Source: Acanthaster planci (taxonomy: Eukaryota > Echinodermata > Asteroidea > Valvatida > Acanthasteridae). Taken from it: a DNA stretch of 64,000 bases. Below are positions 13,301-28,300 of the stretch, piece after piece (the stretch's first letter is position 1; every line of letters begins with the position of its first letter). The position numbers and the translations under genes were made by a program. The notes under the pieces were generated by a model that was not told the origin of the DNA, searched no databases, and worked only from the letters and a program-made list of their open reading frames with translations. The stretch lies in the NCBI RefSeq assembly GCF_001949145.1, contig NW_019091557.1, positions 373,736-437,735 of the forward strand, read 5' to 3'.

Positions 13301-16300
13301 CGGCACTTTCATGTCAGTTCACACATCGATGAAAGTCTAAAACACCATTCATAGTTGAGCCCTTAATAATTATAAGTAAAAAAATTATGTCTTAAAACAA
13401 GGGGGATTAACGTGAGGAAATCGTACTTTTTGTTGACGAAAGTCATCGTTATCGGAAACAGCCGCCATATTGGATCATACCATTATTATCTAGGGGTGAT
13501 TTTGAATTCGGAAAGTTTTCCGTAAAAAACCTTTCCTTACATAAAATTCAGCTTCAAACGGATCCAATTTATTTTCTACTTTACGCCTAACACTCTAGTT
13601 TCTATAATTTCAGTTCACAGTGTTTTTGGTGAAAGAATGTCGGCATATTTTTAACTGCTTTTAGGTTTATCTATTCATTAATGGAGACTTCCACAACATC
13701 TGCAAACACTACATATACGAAATTTGGCGCCTGTTAAAGCATGTGTTGTGCAAAGTGAAATTAACTCTATTACGATGGTCGGCCCGACCATCGTAATAAA
13801 AGAGAACAAAACTGTTGTTTTTCTGGAAAATTGAGACTGTTGTGTATTTTCTTTCAAGTAAGATATTTCAGGATTATACGGTATTCCGATTTTCGGGATT
13901 TTACCAGTGGTGTACACCACCTTTAAGGGCACTGTACGACCTGGCCCTATGGAACACCAGTTCTGCGAAGGAGAAACTGAGATGGTTTTATGAAAAAGTA
14001 AAGGTCTGAGTATAGTGCCTTAAGGTGCCCTTCCACGTGCGCGTCAACACTTGCGCCAAGCGTTGCGTATCCGTCAAAATCGCTCCCGGGTCGGTTTTGG
14101 CGGCCAAACGCAACGCACACGTGCGTTAAGTTAATGGAGTTTATTTTGTCTCCGTGAAAGTGAAACGCATGACCGAATCGTGTAAGCAACGCACCCCATC
14201 AAAAAGAAATATGGAAAGGCGCCTTTTAGCAGGTAACTCCGCGCCGCAGGCCTGATTTATAAGCGCTGCAAAATGAGAAACAGAAGGGTCACATAATTAT
14301 ACCGCTCGTCTCGTTTTACCAGTTGCAAGGTGTTCTAGGCTTGGATGTATGGCCCTCACCACATCAATCAACGGATGAAAATACACAGAGCGGTTTCCGA
14401 AAGGCAAACATTTACGTGAAGTGGGCTGAAAAGGGGCATCTTTAGCCAGGATTCTTTCCCCTTCCTGCTCTTGAGTCTAAGGATGCGACGCCTGTCAGTC
14501 TCAACCGAAGGAAATGAATTGCTTGCACAAGCGTCCGACGTGAGCCTTCACAGGGACTCAGGCTGTTCGTTAATGCAAGATACCTGTATACTACAGAACC
14601 TCGGGTCGGGATGGCTGATTAAATATTCATAACGCACCGACGGATGTATTTTTCTGAAACACGAGCCCTGCTTGTGAATTATAAATGCAGTATTTGAGAG
14701 CACGGTTTCGCTTCATTTTACTTAGTTACACAATGGACTATAAATGTCTTTGTTTTTTCTGATTTGAAATATTGAAGTTCTTCTTGATTGCAGTGTACCG
14801 CCTTGAGCAGAAGAACCCCCTTATTGGTTGAAAAAGAGGCATATTGGTCGGGAGTGTTCATCTTGTTGGTATAGCTACTAGACCGCAACACTCAAATTTC
14901 ATAGTCCTTTGTGAACCAGCGAACTGCAGTTCCTACCTAAGGAGCCGCCGTAAAATTGCGCCCTCACTTGATAGCGCTCGGGGCTCATACTGTAAGGGCG
15001 AGTTCGGACAGCCTATTCTTGACACGAGTTTCTTGTTCTAATGCTCGAATGGCGGGAACACGACTCAAGAAAACTGTCTTCGGAACGAGATCGCACACCA
15101 CCTCCTCATTTCCTTTCCAACAGAGCTTATCGTCTATTACCGTTCCCAAGTACTTGTGTTCATGCACCTGTTCAATGACATTCCCATGTATTTGTAGAGG
15201 TTCGATGATCATCTCTTTAGTTTTACTTGTATTTAAGGACAAGAAGTGATCATTACACCAACTAACGAACTCGTTCACTTGAGCAATATAGTCCTCGCGA
15301 TCACTGTACAAAAGGCCCTTGATCACAGCGTCATCTGCATATTTAGGTATACTACACGTTGGGTTAGTGTTTCTACATTCACTCGTGTATAGCGAAAAAA
15401 GAACGAGTGATAACACGCATCCCAGAGGAGCACCAGTATTCGTGATCAGTTGTTGAGACTGGTGACTTCCAGTTCGAACTGATTAAATCCTGTAGGACTG
15501 GTGAGAAAATTGTGAATACAAAGATTCAACCTAGGGTTAATTAACATGTCCGACAACATACGAACCAAACAATGAGGAACGATCGTATTGAACGCCCTTG
15601 AAAAATCAACAAAAGTGACCTTGTGTAAGACTTGGAGTGGTCAAGATGTTCAAGCTATTTACGAAGATAAAAGAGGATAGCATCTTCGACATCACGATTT
15701 GGGCTATAAGCGTATAGATTTGGATCTAACAAATCACGTGTTTCATTCAACACTTTATCAAGAAGACACCTTTCAAAGCATTTCGTAATATTTGATGTTA
15801 AGGCCACTGGACGTAAATCATTTGGCTCCTGAATTTCAACCCCCTTCGGAAATGGCACAATCATTGACGTTTTCCATAGTCTTAGAGTATTGCCAGAATC
15901 CAGACAGATTTGAAAAAAATTTGCAGAACAATGAGGCTAACTGTTGACTACAGAACTTAGGCTAAGTACTTTGTTACAGATTCCGTCCGGACCAGGTGCC
16001 TTATTTACCTTAACCCTACCAAACAAATTGCTGATATCTGCCTCACTAACAACTATCCCATCATCCTCACCGAGCTGTGAGATAAGACATTCTAAACGAC
16101 CCCCCAACTCCTCATTCTCTTTACTGAACTCACGAACCTCAAAACGACCGTAAAATTATTTAGTTCTTCAACAAAGTCCGCAGAAAGATCCGGTGTTCTA
16201 TGACATGAAAAGAATTCCAATTTTTTGGCACCCTAAAACATGTTTGCCACCCCCAGAAATTTAGTTATGGATCCGCCCATGCAAGCATGCGACACTACCT

Positions 16301-19300
16301 GGCGACGTGTGGCTCGAGGGAATGACTTTGGTCGAACACTTGGTAAACGCCGATGCGGTGAAGAGGTAAAAGAATACCGGTTGAATTGCCGCGCCCCGGG
16401 GGGAGCCGACTTGAAATTGATCCTTGCTATTTACACACAGTCCAGGGATGATGCTGTGAAACGCAGAGTCCGGTATCTGACCGCACGATCAGATGCTTGG
16501 CCTCAACATGCTGCTGTGAAAGGTGTTTTGTTACTGAGGAGTTTATCTCGCCACTAAATTGCCAAATTTAATTGCCAATGAGTATCGGCTCTGTCCTGGT
16601 ATAGTTGCGCCAGGGAACAGTGCTCCGGGAATCGTGCTTCATGCTAGCTTTTGAAGAAACATCAATAGATATGCGTGCAGGCCCCAGCCGTCATTTTTTT
16701 TCTGGGTAATACTTGTAAGTGTAGAGTTGTTTTGCTCTCGAATTTGCTCCAATGATTGAGAAAAAAATATAATGTTTAATTGGTACAGTTTGTACAGGAA
16801 TATGCAATATTTAGCTATTTGCAGATGGACTGATCGTTTTTGGCATAGATTTCTCTCGAACAGGGCACAATCATTGTAGGAAAATACAAATGCGTATCCA
16901 ACGCCATCAGGTGCGTGTTCCAAGCTCCGACGAAAGCCTAGTTTCGTCGAACATTCAGCAACAGAAAAACGATAGTGTCAAACATCAGCATATTGTTCTG
17001 CGCACGCATTTCATACATGCATAAATCAGCATCGCACCCAAGCAAATCGTCTACAGTCCTTATTTAAACTCCCAAATAGGCTGCGTTCGATCAGCTTACA
17101 CGGGCAACCCTGACCTTGGGACGGTAGTGTGTTGTGTCATACAAGCAAGACGGTGGGAACGAGGTTAAAACCGTGTAACTCGTGGAAGCTCGTTCAGTGC
17201 ACCCTATGGCCTAGAGCGGGACATTTTAAGTCTCACATTACTACCGGGGGCTAAGATCGCGCAAGGCGTGGTGTGAAACCAACGTGACGCGGAAATACTG
17301 TACCCAGGGGAACGAGGTTGCCCAAATGAGTTTTGTCTCAAATCCCGATTCAACCGCGATGGGGCAATTGCTTTCAAATCCTTCTTTCTTCACAGTCCTA
17401 CCCCGACTCGAAGATCGAATTTCTCAAGCAGGCCTCATACTTTCCTAAAACATAATATTAGGTTTTCAGATTTAAAGAAAAGGTATTGGGAGAACCACTA
17501 ATATTATCAAGAAACTAGAATGATTATGTTTTAACGCAAAACTAAAATGCTCATTTGTATATCATGCGCAATATTTATTCGTTATTGTAATTAAAGTCAT
17601 CATTTGTAGTTTTTGAGAGAAATGAATCAAATAGTATGAAGTGTAATATGTCTCGTGGAGTCTTTGACTCCACGAGAGTACTGAACTGTTAGATCCCCTG
17701 CAAAACAGAGCAGCCAGATTTACGTCAACAGAAGGGACAAAAGGGGCAGGGACTTTAGGACTTTAAAAAAAATCCTACTCAGTAGTATTTTGTTCAGTGC
17801 TACTTTAAACCCTTTTCCTACTAGAACTGCAGTGTAATTTGATTACCTTCGCTTTCAACATAAAGAAAATGAAAGCAGGTTTTATTGGTCACTTATTAAG
17901 CCATTTCTGCACGTCCAATCTAATGAACGTGGGGCTTAACCCGTTAATGATGATGATAAGCCCCTAAAGTACAGCGATGGTTGCATTAATTATGTTGTAC
18001 ATTTATGCAACCTATTACTATTAAAGGCATGTGTGGAATTATGAACAGATTTACCATGTGAATAGCCTAATTAGCTGTCTGTGAGCTTCTTCGTTGTATT
18101 TATGACCAGAATGTCTGATTTTTTAAGGTGAAACGCCAGAATGTTGAAATATGAGACAAGGTGTATAAAGGTGTTGTTTGAAAGGAAAGTTCTCGACAGG
18201 TTTCGTCTGCCGTTGACAAATTATGTCCACTCCATGTGAAGCTTGTCCCGGCATAATGGTATATCAGGTATCAACGGCTCGCTAATTTCTTATGAAATCA
18301 TCGCCGGTAATTTGCTGTCAACGGACCCGAGAGCCCAAAGACCTATTCAAGAGCACACCCCCCCCGCTCCTCGGAGGGAGACATGATAATCCAATAATGA
18401 GAGCGCGATCGATTCGTGGCACGGGAAACATGGGAATAACTAATGCCATCTTTCGCAGTCGGACCATCCAGACTAATGTGATTTAGAATCCTCGCTGAAC
18501 GAATCTCAGGTCTCCCCTATCCGATGGGTCACTATGATTAACCGGTCTTGGTCAGGTTGTCCATAAACTTTTCAAAACTTCTGTATGCACATTTACCTTG
18601 CAGACAGCACAGCTGAGGGGTACCAGTTAAATGCGTACTTGTTCACCTTATGTTCAGGAGGATTTTCACCTGCAGTAGTTCATTCCCTCGTATAAAGTCT
18701 GGAGCGTTATTAACCGTGCGTTTAGCAGATGTGAGAGGTACCAGTGTGGAAGCAAATCAATAGAATGTAAAGACAAACCTATTACATGTATGCTGATATA
18801 TCGATATAATCGTGGCATGTAATTATTGCGACTAACCATCGAGATATGAGAAAGGGAAGCATTGCCCAGCATGACTTTAAGGATAAATATTGCCCTCATC
18901 TTCCAGATCACACCTCCTTAACCCCCTTCTCCATTCTCCCCTGCTCTTGAATCATCTTGGGACGCTAGAGCGCACATTCATCTTTTTTGCAAGTCTGGTG
19001 GTGGCATGCCCTGGAGGAAAGCGGGCAAAAACCAGCCCTCGACGCAGAAGCGCATGCCTAGAATGGTAAAGAAACTAGCGAACCCGCTCTCCTAGGTGTG
19101 CACAACATGTGGCCATGGTAGCTTAGTGGCAGACTCACAGTATAGGGATACAGATGTACATTACAGGTGAACCTAAATATATCGTACGCAATCGCAAATG
19201 CGTATATATAGTTTTCCTATGGTTTCTGGTGTAGGAGGTTGTGCGTCCTTTTAAAATATCCTTTCAACTCGTTTCGCAAATTTGTACAAACCTTTATTTG

Positions 19301-22300
19301 ATGAAAGCCCTATAGTTGGAAGACTTAATAAACAAGTACAGTTGGAACACTGAAACCGAAAGACAAAAAGGAACTCTTCTGTTCAGCTTTAAGTTTTTTG
19401 TTTTCGGTTTATTTCCTTTTCACAACCGGAAGATAATCCAACCCCTGTTAGGCTTGGCTGTCCACCTTTAAATTTCTCTGTCAAAACTGATTTCTACGGT
19501 CGCGTGCTGTTATTCGGCAGAGCGTAAATGCAATCAGGCGAGGGGCTTTATGGCGCGCCTTTTACAATTTCACTTTGCGAAATGAGCACCTTCCCTTTTA
19601 CACAGCAACAAAGAATGTGCTCCATTATTTCCGATTTGTATAACAAGGAGTCCAAATTTTATAAAAGTCAGTCTAAAAATTTCACGACACCAGCTGAAAA
19701 ATGCCATAAATCTAGATGGGTGTGAAATACGTTTAGAAGATGTGGGTGAGAAATGTATAAGTGACACACCCCATACCTTTTACCATTCTGGGTTAATCTT
19801 TGAACGTGGCTTAGGGCCTATCGCGTAAAGCTTTCTATCCGAGGCAATCGTCCGCTCCGCTCGCTTGAGAGAGCGAAATTGAACGATGGTGGAAACTTCT
19901 CAGGGGTGCTTGAGAGTACTGAGCTAGTACAAACTCGGACAGCGCAAAACCTCTTCAAACTGCCAGATTGTTGCCTCAATGTCCAGGTGCACTTATGAGG
20001 GTGTTTTTTTTTTACGCCCAATTTATGTTATGTCAGGTACCTTCAAATCTGACTGAAACAGCCCTGCAGTCCTCACGATACAAATGAAAGGGGCTCGTGA
20101 AGGAAAGGCATGACTGACTTCATACGTTTGCGTGTGGGGAAATAGTTCTCACAAATTCTGCTCAGTTCATTCATTAGTGGTAGCTTTGTATATCGTCTTT
20201 ATTTATTTTGTCGTTGAATCTTACAAATGGAAAAAAATAGGGCAGATCGATTTGACGACTTATTATCTGTAGCCATGTGCTTTAACACGGATTTTTCGTG
20301 GAAGATATTTGTCATAGGGGACGGGTTTGTTCATAATTCATTATATGCTTAAAACGTCATACCTGCAGCCTGCGGTATTTTTCATTAAAAACATGAAGCC
20401 AGTCCTTCCATTTCAGAAAAATATGCCAAAGGTCGTGGTTACGTATTAACTTCTAAAATGTGCTTTTATGCACCTTTCCTTTAGTGCAATCTTTTTTTCG
20501 CGTAAAAGGAAGTAACCTTTGCATCATGACTTCATGAATTCAAATCAATCAGTTGTAGTCATCATCGGCAGACATCCTTTGTGCAGGTCGGGAAACACTG
20601 ACAGCCCAAATGCACTTATTTCAATGCATTACCGTACCCGCCACGCGAGCATTCGGCTACGTAAAAAGAACGGGAAATTTCGCACAGATATCTCTTGTTT
20701 ATTAAGGTCTTACGGTGACAAAAGTACATCACAGCATTGATGTTTTGCACTAAAAAAAAAGTATTTTATTTAACTCGTCCGACTTGACCCGGTGGGAATC
20801 TGGATAGATTGGGAATAAGTTCTCCGCAGTATCTAAATCCCATCTTTTTTTCTGTCGAAACAAAGGAACACAAATGCAATTTAAGAATTAAAGTCACCCT
20901 ATCACTTACACCTCGCTGACGAATCCCTCATTGACACCAGTGAGTTCTAGGATAAATGAGGTTAAGCGAGTGACATGTATTATATATCTTGGTACAAATA
21001 TAAAACCGATTTTTGGAAAATTCAAAGTAAGTCCTATGTCAACCTATCTTGTCATGTAGTGTGGCCTGCTTGCAATACAAAGGTGTATCCGTCCCCTTTT
21101 AGTCAGCGGTGCTTTCCCTGTGCCTACCAATACTAGAATACGAATGTAACATGAATGCCATATGTTATACAAGATAGCCCTTACCGAATACCGACATATG
21201 ATGCACTTTATATTGAATGGGCAATTGGAAGGAGTACGGATATTTCAGTGTTTGGCCTCTCAACCCGAAACGAGTATGTACAAAAAATGCACAGTTGTTA
21301 TCGAAAGAACTCTGCCACCTAGAGGCCGAATTCTTTTGCAATTAATTGGACATTCGGGAGGTACCTTTTGTCCTTTTCCTTCCAGGATCAAGTTGCAAAA
21401 ATCTAGTTTCCAAACGTATGTTTTGTACATTCGCGTATTCAGTACTGAGGACGCTGTGGTAGTTCATAATGCTCAACAGATGATCGAAGGAGCGTTGTCC
21501 TGAACTATTTTACGAAAGGTTGGCTTCCCTATCAAAATTTAAAATTATGGTGAAGTCTTCGATTTGTTTTTGACATGAACTTTATCCGCTGATCTGACCT
21601 GTGTCGCTATTTATAAGAAAGACTATTACAGCAAACTACCACGCTACGAGTATGCCGGTAATAACATTACCATAATACGTACTATGTATGCTGCGCCTGT
21701 AATCCAGGCAGTTTCTTTTAAAACCCACGATTATTAATGGTGGTGAGTAATCGGATGGGGCAGATCAGTTGAGTATTGCATGTGATCAGTCCGAATCTCT
21801 AAGTGGAAAGAACGTGACACAAGTGGGTCGATTTTGGGATGCTTTTCTTCAAAGGAACTTTTGGGAAAATGATTAAAGTTGAATTTTGTCCAAATTTTCA
21901 AACATGTCTGGCTTCTGTATTGAAATTAGTCTTGATACCGGAGTCTGGTAGATTGGCTATGACCAATAAGTCTTGATTCTTAAAGCCTGCCGACGTACTG
22001 AAGTACCTATGCCCGAAGGAAGACAGTCCACCGGGGCTGTGTCAAATTTACATTACCAGACGCCGTCTCGAAACCTCCGTTAATGTCTGCCAGTCGTTAA
22101 GTGAACTTTGATCTGCTGCGTCGAGGCTGCATAATCACCTTCAACATACAGGAGCAGTTAACATAAAGCTCCTGTGGGTGTGGCCAATTCCCTGATGCGA
22201 GATGTTGCGCATGGAGCAGGTAACACTGTATATCACGCATGAGACCTCCTGGCCAGGGCTTCGTCGCCTTCCGCGTTGCGTATTCCCTGCTGACCGTTAC

Positions 22301-25300
22301 AGGTTCGCACGCGCGTGTGTGCTCTACTGGAAAACTGAGAAAAGAAGAAGCCCTCGGGCCAGACGGCAGTGCATATTGGACCCAGAAATGCAGTCGCTGA
22401 AAACTCCACACAAATTTCGTCGATCGGGATGCTGTTCGCACAAACCGTCGTATGGGAAAGTTCAAATAACGACGGTTTTTCAAAATGAGAAAAACTGTTT
22501 AAACTCATTATTTTATATTTATCTGGCACGCAAGTCGTTGAACTCAAAGAAGCCAACAGTCAATTTAATTTTAACGAGGAATCATAAGAAGCAGGATTAT
22601 TCATAAATCAGCCGGTATTAACTGCTCATTACCGTTGCAACTCATTCTGTACATTTGTTTATGATCACGATTTACCTTGTTGAAAGAAGGATCCTTACGG
22701 TAAAAACCGCTGGAATGTTATGATGTAATTAACTACAACCTATGGAGAAACAACTCGCATTTTTCCATAACGTAAACGAGCAGGAAAAGGTTGTATGAGC
22801 TGTTGTTGTAGGCCTATGCATGTATCCAGGAACCTCATTTTGCAGTAAACCTGCCCCGTCACATCTAATACGCATTGGTGCATTGATGTCCCAGTAATGA
22901 TACTCCTGCTAAGGCAATGGCGCTGTTCAGTGTGTCCTTTAAAACCTGCACATACAGCAACGACGGGTAATTATCTGTTAGCCTTTTTATCATGATCTGC
23001 CGTCCATGGAACGTCCGTGTCGTGCGTGGCGATGCGAAGAAGTTAATGAGATATTGTAATTTGATGGAGATAACCCAAACCAACCACCAGTACGGTTGTC
23101 CAATTTAGGAAGGGCAACTACAACGAGAAGCCTGTATGTTATTTATGATAACAGCTTATTGGTTAGAGGTGTAGAGCATATAGAAGGTCACGCCTCATGA
23201 ATGAAACAGCCAGACAGTCGTGCATAGGTTTGATGTTGGCCCTGACAAGGAGTACTATACTCTACTTTGCAGTGCCATTTGGAAGCATTGAGCCACTTGT
23301 TTACGACACTGCATTGCCATCCCAAACCGCAAACAGAGATATACTGAAGGACAGACGTGTGAATAACACATTGCTTGGATGTAGTCATACCACAAATATA
23401 TTTGCTAACGAAACCTGCATGACGCCACAAAATACAGAAAGGATTTCGTGATGTAAAAACATACGTCATTCTAACAAAATCCAGATTACACGGAACAACT
23501 ATTATGATATTCAGTTAGAGTTTATGCTTTAAGTGAAAGGAGGACCACCTGTCAAACACTGCATTAATGAATTATTAGGATTGGTTTATTTCCGCACTAT
23601 TTTCTGTCCATTAAAATAATGTATTCCATGTTTAGGAGTTTCTGAATGCTACACACACTTGTCACAATGTTGGACTATACGCTCATGTAATGGCATATAA
23701 AACGACTTAAGTTCACTCCACAAATTCTTATTTATCGAACAGATATCCTGGTGTTGAATTAAATCCATTTAAAAATATAATCTTTGCTATGGGCGAGGAA
23801 TACACGGTCGTTCTGCTGTGGCGTCTGCTTGTTTTGTTTCGGACTTGTTGTGTTGGATTTATGCTTCCTTTTAACACTGACTGCCTTCTGACGTAGCAGG
23901 GTTGAAAATTGTAATGAAAGTGGCCGGCACCAACTGCCCACGTGTTCCCTCGTATTTACACCCCCCCCGCACCAGTGTTGACATGCCCAATTTTATACTT
24001 TGATATTTTCCTGCGTGGTAATGCTTTATTCAGACGCCCTGAGGGATGGCGGAATATAAATTGAAAACAGCAAAGTGACACAGCGGCACTAGAGGATCTG
24101 ATGTAAGAGAGCGCATAGATGGAAATCGCAGTGGGGCCTTCTGTTTGTAAAAGCATCTTCCGGCGAAAGATGTTGACGCGATTTCACTACGGTTCGTTTT
24201 TTTCCCCGAGCTTGACACGAGAAGGTTGATGGGAACGTTCAAGCATTGTCTCCTTTTACCCAACACACTGGAGGCTTTATTTATGCAACATCTGTGGCGT
24301 AGATTTATTCTCTTCCTCACCAGACACGCTAATAAAGTTGCAAATATTACTGCGCGCAAGTTTGGCTCTGTCTAGATTCTAGATCATTGTCCCATGCGAC
24401 AGTAGGCTAATGTTGCGACGTCGTGAGTAGTTCACATTGGCACTCAAGGTTAGTGCCGATGGCAAATCGAAACCGAGCAAATGCCATTGTTTGTGTGAGT
24501 GACTTTACGGTGTCGGCAGTTGGTGGGATGTTTTAAAAGTGTTTATTTACATTACGAGTCAGCGCTTTTTCGCTTTACTCAAAAGTGGGAAAATTAGATA
24601 CAGTGCAATGTGCGACTCTCCACACTTTAAATTGTAATGATGTCCGGAAGGAATATCGCCACAGATCAAGAAAATCCCGTCCGTGCCATCATAAGATATT
24701 CACTGTGCCACAATAAAACTACAGCATTTTTAACCAATTGTCAAAAACAACCGTCGTAACCATGGGTATTTAAAGGTATTTACAGGTACATGTTACGTTT
24801 TCTTCATTACACTTACACTGGGTAAAGGCCATCCGCAGTGGCTTGAGATTAGAAGTATAATATTTTTATAATTTGCAAAACTCGAGGTTATCCCTCATTT
24901 GAAACCAATGCGTAACATGGATCAAAGGATAGGTGTAATTGCATACCAGAAAGCAGCCCTCAAACAGAATTAAATTAAATAGCTGAAACGTCGTACACTT
25001 TAATAACAGAAAAGTGCGCCCTCGGTTGTCAGTTATATTGATCCTGTGTGGACGTGAAAGCCGAACGGCCGGACACTATCGACCGGTTACCGGCTTCTGT
25101 TCTTTATGAGACATCCTAGTTTTTTTTCTTTTCTTTTTTTAGTTTTTGCTGTACACCTCTTGCATGGGAGTTGCCCGCGGTTTTGAATTTCTGATCCGTT
25201 TTCAGTTTTTCAGCACCCCCTTCCCATCAGGTCTCCCTAATTCGCAACCCCCCCCCGTCGCTCATTCTCAATCCGACCACCTGTGTTCCCGCTCTCAGAA

Positions 25301-28300
25301 ATCGTCCCAACCCATACAGAGTTTCTTAAAATTCAGTCAATTCCAATTATGATCCTGCTCGTTTGATTTTCCCTGTGATGTATATATCACATTATGTAAT
25401 CGATGTATTTGCTGGGAAGGTATGTGGATGTCAGTAGCCTATCGGTTGGTATATTGTTTTGTGCTAGCGACCTGTGTTTCTCATTGCAAAATTTCTGTCA
25501 TTTTTATCTTTCTATAAGAATGGATCAAGTCAAGCGCACATTCTACCACTGCTGTTGCTCACGGTCTTGCATCCACTTGTTTTAACTTCAAAAATCGATG
25601 CTAACCCCATACATCGACAGCTGAAATTTGCCCATGGTCTCCATGGCATTGGGCACGTACGTGAACTCCCCAATCACCCGTTTTCTCAAGATTGGTCATT
25701 TGTCATGCCAGCGCATCTTTTTTCCCCCGACCTTCCCAAAAGGCCCCATCCTGCAAGCCCGAATGTTGTGAGGAGAACGATAAGGACGACAGTAAAATCG
25801 ATTTCTTCTTTTTTTTCCCTTGAATTTCACACTCTTTGACTAGTGGAAACGTCCCGAATTTCATAGCCTCGAACCAAATGGAGGTATAGCCCCAAGCTAC
25901 GTGCCCCGACGATTAAAGTATTGTTATCAGTGTATGCATCACCTTCTGTGTTTATCCAAACTGTGGTTTTATACAACATACTATACTGTTATGAGTCTAG
26001 TCTGGTTACCCTCATTAATACACTTTGGAAAGCGATTGTGGACACAGTAAACGAACAGCTGCTTGAAAACAAGTTCGAATTAAAGCTCAGACTCTTTAGA
26101 ATCGTCACCTTAAAAACAAATTGGACAAACTTTAACCACAGCTAGACAGATGTATTGAAGATAATTCCGAGACTGTATTCTTCCCTTGCAATTATTGTTC
26201 CAAATGTTTCTTATCTGAACAAATACGAACCCTCTGGGAGCAGATCGAAAAGACCCCCCTTCTCTCAGCGGCTGCTTACACATTAGCCGACTAATTAGGA
26301 CCCCCACGTGGCATTTTAGAAAGGGTTAACATCCTTCGTCGTTGCACAGCCCAGATCGACGGTTAACGGGGCGGAAGTTGTATTGGGTACGCTCGGCCAG
26401 ATCCGTTGATTGCCTGTCACATCTCCGAAGTCTCAGATTCTCCAGCCACCGTAAAATGATCGCAGTGAACCAATTTGGACAAGAAGGAAGATTTTGCTCT
26501 TTTTGCAGATAATGTTCCCTTGTACTGTGCGCGGCGATGCCATCCAGTCTTTATGTGTTCTTCCCTGTCTGGTGTATAAGTCGTACAGTGATCACAAGTC
26601 CTCATTGGAATTTATGTGCGTTCTGGTTTTTGATGGCTCTATGTCACAGTTCTCATCAGTATAATAAGTGTAAAAGTGCAATTTCCAGTTGCCCTCGTTG
26701 CGTCCATTTTGCACTTGATCTCTTGGGTGTGGATTGGTTCGGTTTGTTTGCTCACATCGGTTTGTTTTATTATTGGTGTTTGTGTTCATTTAAATTGATT
26801 GAAGAATTAACCCTTGTATTGACTGTGTTAAATCTGTACATCATGTACTCAGACATTTGTGTTTTGTGGTGCAGACTTAAGAAGATTCCAACTCTTATGG
26901 GCCAGTTTTAACCTAGGCTACCTTTAAATTCTGTCTCGTTCGACAGCCCGCGAACAAGCTGTGTTTACCGAGAGGATAAGGGTAATGATTGAAGAAGAAA
27001 GTACTTTTGGAGACATGCTAGTGCAAGGAGCAGAAACCTAATAACTCCTATTCCTTGCTTTCCCCAAAACAAATCACCCCAACCGTCGTGAATATTCGGC
27101 AAGAATTGCGCTTCCTGCGAGGGCTGATGTCACGTCCCCGCTCGGTGGCTGCACTGTTCGGCGCCACTGAACCGTCACGTGAGGCCCGTTGATAAGGCCA
27201 ACACCCCGTCTTCGGATAACACTTCAGAGTGCAGGTATCGCCTCGTCTCGAGAATCCTCCCCTCTCGTATGCGTCTCCTTGCAGGTTCCTCCTCCCCCCC
27301 CCACCTCCCCACTCTGCAACTGAAGGAGGAACGCCTGAAGATATACTCACCGGCGAGATGAGATAGCCCGCCTACGATCTCCTGCTAACTGTGTGGGAAT
27401 TCAGAATAGCATTTTGCGCCAATCGAAAAAAACGTCCATGCGGTTCAGCTCCTTGAACCCGAAAAATCTTACAAGTAAATAGGGAGTGTGACAGTCTTTT
27501 TCTGGCAGTACTTGAAGTTAATTCCAAAATACTGTGGATGTATTTCGGACTTCGTGCACTGTCTCTGTTGCCCGAAGTCTGCTCATAAATGGCGTGTATA
27601 AACGAACACCGCTTGATTTTGTTCATGTAAGAGACAGCGTTGTTCTCTGGTTTGTGTGGGGAAAGTAGAACTCGCATCTTGGTCTTTTAACAGACAACTT
27701 CAGGAATTCATAATTGGTGTGCTGGAAATAGAGGTTGAATGATGGGCTAGATTTACAATGAATCTATCTTTATTAACCCTCAAAGAGCCGGGTTTTTTTG
27801 GCCTTGTCACAGCCGGGGGGCGGGGCGGAATCTGGCCCCCCAGATCTCGGTCATACGATGATGTATTTCAATGAAATTTGGCACTATAATAGATGCATAC
27901 ATACTAATCACATGTGTGAAATTATATGTAAATTAATTAAGTTTTTGCAGTAATTATTCATGATACCAAGGCTTTCGATTGTCGGGCGATTTTATTGCAT
28001 TTTTCACATCAAAGATGCTGTATGGATTGTATATCCATTGGAAATGAAACTGAAACAAGAGATGCTATGAGCTGTATACAGTAATATGTATAAGTTAATT
28101 ATACAATTTATAGACCATCCCCAAAGCAAGAGACTTCCTGACAAAAGGAAACCACTGCCCTTTGTACCATGTACTTCTGTGTACAAAAGTCAGTGGTAAA
28201 TTTCACATCATACTTCACCCTGCCTCCTAAAATTCTTCACTGAAAGAGAACGCCACGTCCAATTTTCACACATTTGGGGTCAAAATGAGGCTAATGTATT

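Noticed and set aside
16240-16557. 105-codon plus-strand open frame next to the LINE relic
   Set aside because: No recognisable motif, no splice context, and the LINE lies on the opposite strand; most likely chance.
19110-19185. tRNA-like sequence with an A-box match (TAGCTTAGTGG)
   Set aside because: No convincing B box or cloverleaf; at best a decayed tRNA-derived SINE head.
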